A stretch of 64,000 nt of DNA from VAXT01 sp963698015 (lineage in GTDB: Bacteria > Actinomycetota > Thermoleophilia > Gaiellales > Gaiellaceae). How positions within the stretch are numbered: position 1 is the stretch's first letter; every line of letters starts with the position of its first letter. The stretch is from NCBI GenBank assembly GCA_963698015.1, contig OY969109.1, positions 2,170,001-2,234,000 on the forward strand, given 5' to 3'. The notes beneath the pieces are model-generated. The model ran no database searches. It was not told where the DNA came from and saw only the letters and a program-made list of their open reading frames with translations. This document shows positions 14,528-22,962 of this stretch, one piece after another. Position numbers and translations under genes: made by a program.

Positions 14528-17485
14528 GTGAGGAAGAGACGGACGCGGCTTGCGTTAGCGCTGGCCGCAGTTGGGCTCGTTGCCGTCGGTGGAATCTTCG
14601 CCGCGGGCGGGTCCTCGAACAGGAGCACAGCGAAGGTCGCTGTCAGAAGCAGCGACGGCGACATGCCGGTCGCTCTGGCCAAGCATCTGGCGAAACTCGG
14701 CCAGACGATCCCTGGCAATGGCGGGGAGCCCGCCGGGGAGTCGAGCGGGAACGCACCTGGGAGCTCGACGGCTGGGCTGGAGGAGTTCGCCCAGATGGCC
14801 TATCCCAAGAAGGACATCCCGCTGTCAAGCCTCAAGGCTGCTCGACACGCGTTCGCGACACTCAAGGCGCGCGCGCTGCAAAGCCCGGAACACAACCGGA
14901 GCCCGCGCTGGGATCACGTTGGTCCCGACACGGCGCTCTATCAGTTCACGCCGTTCCGGACTGCCCGCTCGTACGTGCCGCAGGAGTACGCGGCCGCCGG
15001 GCGCACGACCGATCTCGCGATCGATCCGAACTGCGGCTCGCATCAAGCATGGGGCGGCCACAACAGGGGTCGCTGCCGAATGTGGATCACCCCGGCTGGC
15101 GGCGGCGTCTGGCGCACGAACAACGCGCTGGCGCGGCACCCGGACTGGAAGTACCTGTCGGGTAGCTTCGGGATCAACTCGATCGGCTCGATCGAGATCG
15201 ACCCGAACGATCCGAGCTCGAACACGCTCTGGGTCGGCACCGGTGAGGGCAACACGTGCGGCAGCGGCTGCGTCGCAGGTGTGGGCCTCTACAGATCGAC
15301 GGACGGCGGGAACCACTGGTCCGGGCCGTACGGCTCTTCGGCGTTCAACGCCCGAGGCGTCGGCACGATCCAGGTCAAGCCCGGCGATCCGAACACGATC
15401 TACGCCGGGACGTCGTTCGCCGTGCGCGGACATTCGTCCGTGTGCTGCTACGGCGGCGTCACCCAGTACCGGGCACTGATCCCGGGCGCTCCGCAGTGGG
15501 GCCTCTACCGCTCCACGGACGGCGGAAACACGTGGCTGCTGGTGCACAACGGCTCCACGAGCCCGGCCGACTGCGGCACCGACATCGCCGCAATCGCGAA
15601 CAACACGACGCCGTGCTCACCGCGCGGCGTGCGTGACGTCGAGATCGACCCGAGCAACCCGAACATCGTCTATGCGGCTTCGTACGCGCGCGGTGTCTGG
15701 CGCTCGAGCGACAACGGGACGACGTGGACACAGATCAAGCCGTCGCTGAACGCGGCGATCGGCACCACGAGGCCCGACATCGCCGTCACGACCTTGCCGA
15801 ACGGAAACACGAGGATGTACGTCGGCGAGGGTCACACCAGTACGGCCGAGTACAGCCGGCTCTACCGGAGCGACGACGTCGCGACCGGGTCGCCGGTCTT
15901 CACGCAAATCACGAGCGACGACCCGTCGACGCCGGCCTGGGATACGTTCAACTTCTGCACCGGCCAGTGCTGGTACGACAACTTCGTGTACACGCCGCCG
16001 GAGCATCCGGACATCGTCTACATCGGCGGCTCGTACCAGTACGACGAGAACGGCGCGACCCTGCCGTACGTCGCGAACCACCGCGCGGTCCTGCGCTCGA
16101 CGAACGCAGGAGAGTCCTTCACGGACATGACGATGGACGCGACCGACGTCGATCATCCGAACGGGATGCATCCCGACGAGCACCGGCTGGTGACGAACCC
16201 GCAGAATCCGGACCAGTTCTTCGAGGCCTCGGACGGCGGGATCATCAGGAACAACGGCGAGTTCGTCGACAAGTCGAGCGACTGCGACTCGAGAGGGCTC
16301 GCGGAGCCGTACCTGAGCCGCTGCCACGAGCTGCTGTCCGCGATTCCGGAGGAGCTGCAGAGCCTCAACCGTGGCCTCGGGACGCTCCAGTTCCAGAGCC
16401 TCTCGGTGAGCCCGTTCGACAGCCGCGAGCTGCAGGGCGGAACCCAGGACAACGGCACGTGGGAGAACTACCGAAGCCAGCACACGTGGCTCCAGACGTA
16501 CTGGGGCGACGGTGGTCAGTCGGGCTTCGACGCGACCAACCGGCACTTCCGGTTCCACACGTACTTCGACGCGTCGCCGGACGTGAACTTCTCGGACGGC
16601 GCGATCGCGGACTGGAACTGGACCGGCGATCCGATCTACGGAACCGGCAACCAGTTCTACATCGCCATCACCAGCGATCCGCTCGTGCATGGGACGATGT
16701 ACGCCGGGGCCGGGACCGCCACGTCCGGTGGGAACACGGTCGTTCGGACGAAGACGCACGGCATGGGCTCGATGACGCTGGACGAGTTCCGACAGCACTG
16801 CAATGAGAACACCGGCGACTTCGCCGTTCCGTGCGGTGACTGGGTCGAGCTCGGCAGTCCGGCGCTCACGGCCGCGGGCTGGGGCGACCGAGCCGGCGGG
16901 GCGATGGCCGTGGTCGAGCGGGCCACGACCGACACGTCGACCCTGTGGGCCGCGACCACGAACGGCCGCGTGTTCATCACGTCGAACGCGGATGCCGATC
17001 CGGCGAGCTCTGTCGCGTTCGTGCGGCTCGACTCGCTTGCGTCCAACGATCCGGCGCGGTATCCGACCGGGCTCTTCATCGACCCGGACAACGCGAACCA
17101 TGCCTGGATCTCGTACAGCGGGTTCACCGCCGCGACTCCCACGACTCCGGGTCACATCTTCTCGGTGACCTATGACCCGGGCGCCGGGACGGCGACATGG
17201 TCGAGCCTTGACAGCACGCTGGGCGACCTGCCGCTCACCGACGTCGCGGTGAACGACGGCACCGTGTACGTGTCGTCCGACTTCGGCGTGCTGAAGCGCC
17301 AGAGCTCGGGGCAATGGATACCCGCAGGCTCTGGGATGCCGAACGTCGAGGTCCCAGGTCTCACCCTCGTTCCGGGTGACCACGGGGACTGGCACGGGCA
17401 TCACGACAACGCGATCCTGTACGCCGCGTCGCACGGGCTCGGGGCCTGGAAGCTCGACCTCGGGCGCGGACACGGAGGCCATTAG
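14528..17485 (+). CDS. Large secreted protein with BNR/sialidase-type beta-propeller repeats
   Basis: A 985-residue protein starting at GTG behind GGGGAGGAGG. A clear signal peptide (basic RKRRTR, then LALALAAVGLVAVGGIFAAGG) precedes about 100 residues of linker. The rest is a series of WD40/BNR-like repeats, recognisable as YRSTDGGNHW, YRSTDGGNTW, WRSSDNGTTW, LRSTNAGESF and ASDGGIIRNNG, each followed by D/N-P-x-N-x-x-x-Y/W-V/A-G/A turns (DPSNPNIVYAASY, KPGDPNTIYAGTS). This Asp-box pattern is that of VPS10/sortilin, xyloglucanase and photosystem-assembly propellers. Several Cys pairs suggest disulfides. No catalytic residues can be named, so it may be a glycan hydrolase or a binding protein. 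A strong terminator follows. Confidence 0.8.
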   Translation: MRKRRTRLALALAAVGLVAVGGIFAAGGSSNRSTAKVAVRSSDGDMPVALAKHLAKLGQTIPGNGGEPAGESSGNAPGSSTAGLEEFAQMAYPKKDIPLSSLKAARHAFATLKARALQSPEHNRSPRWDHVGPDTALYQFTPFRTARSYVPQEYAAAGRTTDLAIDPNCGSHQAWGGHNRGRCRMWITPAGGGVWRTNNALARHPDWKYLSGSFGINSIGSIEIDPNDPSSNTLWVGTGEGNTCGSGCVAGVGLYRSTDGGNHWSGPYGSSAFNARGVGTIQVKPGDPNTIYAGTSFAVRGHSSVCCYGGVTQYRALIPGAPQWGLYRSTDGGNTWLLVHNGSTSPADCGTDIAAIANNTTPCSPRGVRDVEIDPSNPNIVYAASYARGVWRSSDNGTTWTQIKPSLNAAIGTTRPDIAVTTLPNGNTRMYVGEGHTSTAEYSRLYRSDDVATGSPVFTQITSDDPSTPAWDTFNFCTGQCWYDNFVYTPPEHPDIVYIGGSYQYDENGATLPYVANHRAVLRSTNAGESFTDMTMDATDVDHPNGMHPDEHRLVTNPQNPDQFFEASDGGIIRNNGEFVDKSSDCDSRGLAEPYLSRCHELLSAIPEELQSLNRGLGTLQFQSLSVSPFDSRELQGGTQDNGTWENYRSQHTWLQTYWGDGGQSGFDATNRHFRFHTYFDASPDVNFSDGAIADWNWTGDPIYGTGNQFYIAITSDPLVHGTMYAGAGTATSGGNTVVRTKTHGMGSMTLDEFRQHCNENTGDFAVPCGDWVELGSPALTAAGWGDRAGGAMAVVERATTDTSTLWAATTNGRVFITSNADADPASSVAFVRLDSLASNDPARYPTGLFIDPDNANHAWISYSGFTAATPTTPGHIFSVTYDPGAGTATWSSLDSTLGDLPLTDVAVNDGTVYVSSDFGVLKRQSSGQWIPAGSGMPNVEVPGLTLVPGDHGDWHGHHDNAILYAASHGLGAWKLDLGRGHGGH

Positions 17486-17495
17486 GAGTCTCCTC

Positions 17496-17523
17496 GTGGG
17501 GGCCGCCTTCGGGCGGCCCCCAC
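17496..17523 (+). terminator. Strong hairpin terminator with TTCG loop
   Basis: GTGGGGGCCGCC, loop TTCG, GGCGGCCCCCAC: a perfect 12-bp stem closed by a very stable UUCG tetraloop, starting 10 bp after the stop of the secreted protein gene. There is no T tract. Confidence 0.8.
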
Positions 17524-17567
17524 GCCCTTGAAGTCGGCAACCAGGGGCGTCCTGGCTCGAACCTAGA

Positions 17568-20500
17568 ATGGGCCGTCCGTTGGCTGCCGAGTTCGTACAC
17601 CTGCACGTCCACTCCGAGTTCTCGATCCTCGACGGGGCCTGCCGCATCCCGGCTCTGGCGGCGCGCGCGGCCGAGCTCGAGATGCCGGCGGTCGGGCTTA
17701 CCGACCACGGCTCGCTGGCGGGCGCGGTGCAGCTCTACAAGGAGGCGTCGAAGCAGGGCGTGAAGCCGATCATCGGCTGCGAGGTCTACGTCTGTGACGA
17801 CGCCTCGAAGCAGGAGAAGGGCTACGCGCACCTGACCCTCCTCGCCGAGTCGAACGAGGGCTACGGGAACCTGATCAAGCTCGCCTCAGCGGGCTATTTG
17901 CAGGGCTATTACTACAAGCCGCGCGTCGACTGGGGTCTGCTGGAGACCCACGCGAAAGGGCTGATCGCGCTCTCCGGGTGCCTCTCCGGACGCGTCTCGA
18001 AGGCGCTCGAGGAGTCGCGCCCGGCCGATGCTGCGGCCGACCTCGACCGGCTCGTCCAGGTCTTCGGCCGCGAGTCGACCTACGTCGAGATCCAGAACGC
18101 CGGGCTCGTCGAGCAGGCGCGGATCAACCCGCAGCTCGCGAAGCTCGCCGAGGGCACCGGGCTCCCGCTCGTCGCGACCGGCGACGTGCACTACCTGCTC
18201 CACGACGACGCGCGCGCGCACGAGGCGCTCCTCTGCATCCAGTCGGGCGACTCGCTGAAGAACCCGTCGCACTGGAAGTTCGACACCGACCAGTTCTACT
18301 TCAAGACGCCCGCCGAGATGGCGCAGGACTTCTCCGAGTACCCGGCGGCGCTCGCAACGACGCTCGAGGTCGCGGACCGCTGCTCGGTGGAGATCGAGCT
18401 CGGCACGATCCGGCTGCCGAAGTACCCGGTGCCCGAGGGCCGCGACGCGTTCGACTACCTCGTCGAGCTCTGCGAGAAGGGCCTCGAGAAGCGGTACGAC
18501 CACGTGACGCCGGAGATCCAGGAGCGGCTCAAGTTCGAGCTGAAGACGATCCGTGAGATGGGCTTCGCGGACTACTTCCTGATCGTCTGGGACTTCGTCA
18601 ACTTCGCGAAGCGGAACGGCGTCTCGGTCGGGCCGGGCCGCGGCTCGACGGCGGGCTCGCTCGCCGCGTACGCGCTCGACATCACCGAGGTCGACCCGAT
18701 GAAGTACGACCTGCTCTTCGAGCGCTTCCTCAACCCGGGGCGCAAGTCGATGCCGGACATGGACATCGACTTCTCCGTCGCCGGCCGCGACCGGGTGATC
18801 AACTACGTGGCCGAGAAGTACGGGCGCGACCGCGTGGCGCAGATCATCACGTTCGGGACGATGATGGCGCGCGCGGCGGTGCGCGACGCGGGGCGCGTGC
18901 TCGAGGTTCCGTACGGCACCGTCGACAAGGTCGCGAAGCTGATCCCCGAAGGCGTCAAGGTCTACCTCGACGACTGCCTGAAGCCGGGCTCCGAGCTGAA
19001 GGCGGCCTATGACGGCGACCCGCTCGTGCGTGAGATCGTCGACCTCGCGAAGCCGCTCGAAGGCCTCGTGCGGCAGGACTCGATCCACGCGGCCGGCGTC
19101 GTCATCTCGGACCGGCCGCTGACCGACGTCGTCCCGTTGCAGCGCAAGGGTGAAGGCGAGGAGACGGTCACCCAGTTCGGGATGTGGGACGTCGAGGAGC
19201 TCGGCCTGCTGAAGATGGACTTCCTCGGGCTGCGCAACCTCGACGTGATCGACAAGGCGGTCGCGCTGATCGGGAACGGGCTCGACATCGCGAAGATCCC
19301 GATGGACGACCGCAAGACGTACGAGATGCTCGCGCGCGGCGACGCGATCGGCGTCTTCCAGTTCGAATCATCGGGCATGCGCGAGGCGCTGCGCTCGGTG
19401 CGGCCGACCGAGTTCGAGGACCTGATCGCACTCGTCGCGCTCTACCGGCCCGGCCCGATGGGCTACATCCCGGCGTACGCGAAGCGGAAGAACGGGCAGG
19501 AGGCGATCTCGTTCATCGACCCGCGGCTCGAGGCGATCACCGGGGTCACGCACGGGATCTGCATCTACCAGGAGCAGTACCTGGAGATCGCGAAGCGGAT
19601 CGCGGGTTTCTCGCCCGCCGAGGCGGACGATCTGCGCAAGGCGATCGGCAAGAAGATCCACGCGCTGATGGCGTCCCTCAAGGAGAAGTTCCTCGAGGGC
19701 TGCGCGCAGACCGGGACGACGCCGCAGGTTGCGAACCAGCTCTGGAAGGACATGGAGTCGTCGCAGGACTACTCGTTCGGGAAGTCGCACGCCGCCTGCT
19801 ACGCGCTGATCGCGTACCGGACGGCCTGGCTGCGCGCGAACCACCCGCGTGAGTACATGGCCGCGCTGATCTCGTCCGTGATGAACACGAAGGACCGCGT
19901 GCCGTTCTACGTGAGCGCGTGCCACGAGCTCGGGATCGAGGTCGAGCCGCCGGACGTCAACGAGTCGGAGTGCGACTTCGCGGTTGTCGAGGGGAAGATC
20001 CGGTTCGGGCTGAACGCGGTCAAGAACGTGGGGGACACGGCGGCGCGGAGGATCGTGGACGCGCGGAAGTCGGGGCCGTTCGCGTCGCTGTGGGACTTCA
20101 CGGAGCGGGTCGATCCGCAGGTCGTGAACAAGCGGGCGCTCGAGGCACTGGTCAAGTGCGGCGCCTTCGACTCGACCGGTGGCTCGCGGAAGGGGATGCT
20201 CGACGCGCTGGAGCAGGCTCTGGGGTCGGGCGCGGCGCGGCAGGAGGCGCTGATGTTCGGGCAGGAGTCGATGTTCGAGGTCGAGCACCCGCCGATCACC
20301 GGCGAGGAGTACGAGAAGAACGAGCTGCTGCGGCTCGAGAAGGAGACGCTCGGCGTCTACGTCTCGGAGCACCCGCTGCAGGCGATCCGCGAGCAGCTGC
20401 GGCGCAAGACGGACGCTCCGCTGGCCGAGGTCGAGCGCAGGCGCGACGGCGAGGTCGTGACCGTGGGCGGCATCGTGGGGGCGATCAAGCAGTTGACGAC

Positions 20501-20936
20501 GAAGAAGGGCGAGCCGATGGTGTTCATGCGGCTCGACGATCTGACAGGATCGACCGAGGTCGTCGTCTTCAACTCGGTCTACGGGGCTTCGCGGGATTTG
20601 CTCGAGGTGGACGAGGTGCTCGTCGTCAAGGGGCGGGTCGACCACAAGCAGGAGGGCGAGACGAAGCTGATCGCGCTCGAGGTGGCGCCGTTCGAGGCGA
20701 CCCCGGAGCGGCGCGAGGTCGTGCTCCGAGTGGACGCGACGCGCGCACCGGCTGGGCTCGTCGGAAATCTCGCTTCGGTCGTCAAGGAGTTCCCGGGCGA
20801 GACCCCGGTGATCGTGGCGATCTCGACCTCGCAGGGCGAGATGACGCTCGCCCTCGGCCCCGACTACTGCGTGAAGCCGGAGCCCGACTTCTTCGCCGAG
20901 ATCAAGTCCCTCCTCGGCGAAGCCGCCATAACCTGA
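17568..20936 (+). CDS. dnaE: DNA polymerase III subunit alpha
   Basis: A 1122-residue replicative polymerase of the DnaE class. Domains in order: PHP (HLHVHSEFSILDG at residues 11-23, with GLTDHGS following), palm/fingers with the active-site carboxylates in PDMDIDF and GRDRV, GRGSTAGSLAAYAL, the thumb and helix-hairpin-helix region (FGKSHAACYALIAYRTAWLR), and a C-terminal OB fold (VTVGGIVGAIKQLTTKKGEP) followed by a short tau-binding tail. Most PHP metal ligands appear to be kept, so intrinsic proofreading is possible. It is a little shorter than E. coli DnaE (1160), normal for the group. It stands alone between a terminator and a repeat-bearing gap. Confidence 0.95.
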   Translation: MGRPLAAEFVHLHVHSEFSILDGACRIPALAARAAELEMPAVGLTDHGSLAGAVQLYKEASKQGVKPIIGCEVYVCDDASKQEKGYAHLTLLAESNEGYGNLIKLASAGYLQGYYYKPRVDWGLLETHAKGLIALSGCLSGRVSKALEESRPADAAADLDRLVQVFGRESTYVEIQNAGLVEQARINPQLAKLAEGTGLPLVATGDVHYLLHDDARAHEALLCIQSGDSLKNPSHWKFDTDQFYFKTPAEMAQDFSEYPAALATTLEVADRCSVEIELGTIRLPKYPVPEGRDAFDYLVELCEKGLEKRYDHVTPEIQERLKFELKTIREMGFADYFLIVWDFVNFAKRNGVSVGPGRGSTAGSLAAYALDITEVDPMKYDLLFERFLNPGRKSMPDMDIDFSVAGRDRVINYVAEKYGRDRVAQIITFGTMMARAAVRDAGRVLEVPYGTVDKVAKLIPEGVKVYLDDCLKPGSELKAAYDGDPLVREIVDLAKPLEGLVRQDSIHAAGVVISDRPLTDVVPLQRKGEGEETVTQFGMWDVEELGLLKMDFLGLRNLDVIDKAVALIGNGLDIAKIPMDDRKTYEMLARGDAIGVFQFESSGMREALRSVRPTEFEDLIALVALYRPGPMGYIPAYAKRKNGQEAISFIDPRLEAITGVTHGICIYQEQYLEIAKRIAGFSPAEADDLRKAIGKKIHALMASLKEKFLEGCAQTGTTPQVANQLWKDMESSQDYSFGKSHAACYALIAYRTAWLRANHPREYMAALISSVMNTKDRVPFYVSACHELGIEVEPPDVNESECDFAVVEGKIRFGLNAVKNVGDTAARRIVDARKSGPFASLWDFTERVDPQVVNKRALEALVKCGAFDSTGGSRKGMLDALEQALGSGAARQEALMFGQESMFEVEHPPITGEEYEKNELLRLEKETLGVYVSEHPLQAIREQLRRKTDAPLAEVERRRDGEVVTVGGIVGAIKQLTTKKGEPMVFMRLDDLTGSTEVVVFNSVYGASRDLLEVDEVLVVKGRVDHKQEGETKLIALEVAPFEATPERREVVLRVDATRAPAGLVGNLASVVKEFPGETPVIVAISTSQGEMTLALGPDYCVKPEPDFFAEIKSLLGEAAIT

Positions 20937-20953
20937 CCTTTCCAGACATGACG

Positions 20954-21066
20954 GGTGCCTGGCACCGGACATGTCCCGGTCCGCAGCGGTGTTCTGGCTG
21001 CCTGAGAGCGTTTGCGTGCCGCCAGACACGTCCGCTGCCGCCACGTCCGGTGCCTGGCACCGGACA
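20954..21066. repeat. Two copies of an 18-bp palindrome-containing repeat
   Basis: GGTGCCTGGCACCGGACA occurs at 20954-20971 and 21049-21066. Its first 13 bases are themselves an inverted repeat (GGTGCC-T-GGCACC). The spacer repeats related pieces such as CCAGACA, ACGTCC and GGACATGTCC. No gene can be supported between dnaE and 21071. The pattern resembles dispersed REP-like repeats; copies elsewhere in the genome are to be expected. Confidence 0.6.
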
Positions 21067-21070
21067 GGTC

Positions 21071-21214
21071 TCGTTGGGGCTGGTCGATCGCGAGACCTAC
21101 CCGCGCATGGCCGAGATCGCGCCGCACGCGGCCAAGCTCGGGTGGGACGAGGTCTTCTGGACCGGCTTCGAGCTCCTCCTCGGCGGGCTCGAGTCACGCC
21201 TGAACGAGCGGTGA
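21071..21214 (+). pseudogene. C-terminal remnant of a TetR-family regulator
   Basis: The last 47 codons before TGA 21212-21214 read LVDRETYPRMAEIAPHAAKLG then WDEVFWTGFELLLGGLESRL. This matches the end of the TetR C-terminal ligand-binding domain, where a D..x.FP.L.. helix is followed by FxxGLxLLLDGLxxRL. No start codon with a ribosome site, no HTH and no upstream body exist: the frame runs 5' into the repeat and then dnaE out of frame. The simplest reading is a regulator gene whose 5' part was lost, perhaps when the repeats arrived. Confidence 0.5.
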
Positions 21215-21221
21215 CCGGAAG

Positions 21222-21698
21222 CTACGTTGCAGTAGCCGGCTCGAGCCCTGCCCGCTCGCGGTCGAACGCTTCGGCCAGCGGCTTGGCTCCGGCTGCGGCG
21301 TTCGCTTCGAGCTTGAACTCCGAGCCCATCACGTCGAGCTTGATCACGTAGCCGAGCAGGAGGCGCCGGACCTTGATCGACTGCACGTCCGAGAGCGGGA
21401 CCGCGCTCAGCACCTCTTTCACGTCGCCGCCGACGCCTCGTCCGAGCGCCTCGCCGGTCTGGACGGTCAGGAGTCGCCGTTGCGTGAGCACGAGCGCGCC
21501 CGGTGAAGCGAGGCGGAGCCCGGCCTCAGCGGCACCTTCCTGAGCGCCGCCCTGCTGTCGAGCCCCGAGCTCTCGGACGCCCGCCATCGACTGCGTCCAG
21601 CCGCGCGGCCGGGCGATCACGACTGCGAGCACCTCCTCGTCCGGCTCGAGGTACGGGCCCATCTGCTCTGAGACCTTCTGCTCCTGCTTCGATTTCAC
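21222..21698 (-). CDS. Bacterial PH-domain-like protein (158 aa)
   Basis: GTG 21698 is chosen because longer versions of the frame would run into the divergent gene at 21748. The protein begins SKQEQKVSEQMGPYLEPDEEVLAVVIARP, given by position 2-30, then has a beta-rich body: ALVLTQRRLLTVQTG, VPLSDVQSIKVRRLLLGYVIKLDVMGSEFKLEANA (about residues 100-135). The order of a PDE-x-V start, an LTxxRL strand and a V.L..I..V......S.L.L strand is that of YokE/bPH_2-type pleckstrin-homology domains. No membrane segment. Role unknown. Confidence 0.65.
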   Translation of the reverse strand: MKSKQEQKVSEQMGPYLEPDEEVLAVVIARPRGWTQSMAGVRELGARQQGGAQEGAAEAGLRLASPGALVLTQRRLLTVQTGEALGRGVGGDVKEVLSAVPLSDVQSIKVRRLLLGYVIKLDVMGSEFKLEANAAAGAKPLAEAFDRERAGLEPATAT

Positions 21699-21747
21699 CG
21701 CTACCTCGCGTCGCGTTCGCGCGACTCTACGCGCATACTGAAGGGCC

Positions 21748-22359
21748 ATGGCCGAGTGGCGGATCCGCGGCACGTACCTCGAGTTCTGCAACTGTGACCC
21801 CGGTTGCGGCTGCAACTTCCGCGGGTTCCCGACCTCGCCCGAGGGCAACTGCCAGGCCGTGATCAGCCACGTGATCGAGGAGGGCTCGACGGACGGGCTC
21901 GACCTCGCGGGCGCCAAGGTCTCGTGGGCGCTCTGGTGGCCGGGCCCGATCCACGACAAGGGCGGCCGCGGGCACGCATATGTCGATGCGCCGAACGACG
22001 AGCAGTTCGAGATCCTCGCGCGGATCTGGCGCGGGGAGGAGGGCTACGGGCTGTTCGAGATCTTCAACTCGACCCTCGACGAGGCGACCACGGTCGAGCG
22101 CGCCGCGATCGACATCACCGTCGACGGCAGGAACTCACGGGTCGCTGTCGCGGGCGTGACCGAGAACCGGATGACGCCGCTGACGAACCCCGTGACGGGC
22201 GACGAGAACGAGGTGCGCATCGTCAAGACGACCGGCTTCATCTGGCGCGACGGTGAGATCGCCCAGAGCGAGCGGTTCCACGTCGACCTGCCCGAGATGA
22301 GCTGGGACCTCGCGCAGCGTCACGCGGTGTACTCGAAGTTCCAGTACACGAACGCTTGA
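21748..22359 (+). CDS. DUF1326 domain protein
   Basis: A 203-residue protein with the DUF1326 hallmark at its start: GTYLEFCNCDPGCGCNF, four closely spaced Cys (residues 14-22) that could bind a metal, followed by GNCQAVISHVIEEG and the family's LDLAGAKVSWALWWPGPIHDKGG block. The length is typical. The function of this widespread actinobacterial and proteobacterial family is not established. ATG 21748 leaves a short, probably leaderless or near-leaderless start, diverging from the PH-like gene. Confidence 0.85.
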   Translation: MAEWRIRGTYLEFCNCDPGCGCNFRGFPTSPEGNCQAVISHVIEEGSTDGLDLAGAKVSWALWWPGPIHDKGGRGHAYVDAPNDEQFEILARIWRGEEGYGLFEIFNSTLDEATTVERAAIDITVDGRNSRVAVAGVTENRMTPLTNPVTGDENEVRIVKTTGFIWRDGEIAQSERFHVDLPEMSWDLAQRHAVYSKFQYTNA

Positions 22360-22384
22360 GCGCCGCTGTCCCGGTCGTGCCCGA

Positions 22385-22690
22385 CTAGCTGCGGACGCCT
22401 ACGCCAATTTCGATCGCGACGTCGAGCGACTGCACGGAGACGACCCTGCCGTCGACCCGCTTCGCGGCGTCCTGCCGCAACCCTGCGGCCTTGCGCTCGC
22501 TTTCGTCCATCGCCATGCGGTTCTGCCACAGGGTCATCGACATGATCGCACCGTCCTCGTGGTCCACGCACACGTAGCCTCCTTCGAGCCCGTTCGTGCC
22601 TTCGAGCTCGGTCACCGCGGCGCGAAATGCCTCGATCGCTTCCTGCGTCCGGTCGGGTGCAACCTCGTACCGTGCGACTCTGGCAAACAT
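22385..22690 (-). CDS. ABM-domain protein (antibiotic-biosynthesis-monooxygenase fold)
   Basis: A 101-residue protein from ATG 22690: MFARVARYEVAPDRTQEAIEAF, then ELEGTNGLEGGYVCVDHEDGAIMSMTLWQNRMAMDESE (residues about 29-66). The strand-helix-strand layout and the LW/W aromatic at the end of the fourth strand fit the dimeric ferredoxin-like ABM superfamily. It may be a small oxygenase or simply a ligand-binding dimer. The gene upstream region is shared with the first ECF-type promoter-like unit. Confidence 0.65.
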   Translation of the reverse strand: MFARVARYEVAPDRTQEAIEAFRAAVTELEGTNGLEGGYVCVDHEDGAIMSMTLWQNRMAMDESERKAAGLRQDAAKRVDGRVVSVQSLDVAIEIGVGVRS

Positions 22691-22695
22691 CCGTT

Positions 22696-22750
22696 GGAAC
22701 CCTAACCGCGATCCGGGTGTACTACCAACAAACGTGGTGAGCCGACCACT
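22696..22750 (+). promoter_or_regulatory. ECF-type promoter unit, copy 1 (duplicated with first codons of sigma gene)
   Basis: GGAACC (22696-22701), 16 bp, TGTA (22718-22721), then GTGGTGAGCCGACCACT (22734-22750). The -35/-10 pair is the pattern of ECF sigma promoters. The 17-mer is identical to the start of the sigma gene 212 bp downstream, including its first four or five codons; here the copied frame stops after 8 codons. The 17-mer also contains an inverted repeat (GTGGT-6-ACCAC). Confidence 0.55.
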
Positions 22751-22910
22751 CTCGCGCCCCTGACCGGCGCCTACGCTTCCGCCCGGCGGAGCCGGGCTCC
22801 GCGTAGCCGCCTCGCGCCGCTGCGCACCCTCCTGCCGGCGGGCCGTGTCGCCGAACACTGTCCCACCGGCATGCGGGCACGCAGCGCCGCGTCAGGAGTC
22901 CGAGAGGACG

Positions 22911-22962
22911 GGAACCTTGGATGCCGCCGAGGTGTAAGAACAGCAGTGGTGAGCCGACCACT
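22911..22962 (+). promoter_or_regulatory. ECF-type promoter unit, copy 2, in front of the sigma gene
   Basis: GGAACC (22911-22916), exactly 16 bp, TGTA (22933-22936), then 9 bp and GTGGTGAGCCGACCACT (22946-22962), which holds the start codon of the sigma gene. The distance from -10 to GTG suggests a leaderless transcript and autoregulation by the encoded sigma factor. -35 and -10 match copy 1 in sequence and spacing. Confidence 0.6.

Noticed and set aside
15617..17647. Minus-strand ORF of 676 codons opposite the BNR protein
   Set aside because: Arg/Val/Asp-rich low-complexity translation, no motif, fully antisense to a gene with signal peptide and repeats; a GC-bias shadow.
20937..21070. Start of a full gene after dnaE reaching TGA 21212
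   Set aside because: The frame before 21071 translates the repeat and has no ribosome site or plausible start, so only the C-terminal remnant is supported.
19368..21197. Minus-strand ORF of 609 codons opposite dnaE
   Set aside because: Antisense shadow of dnaE with no recognisable domain.
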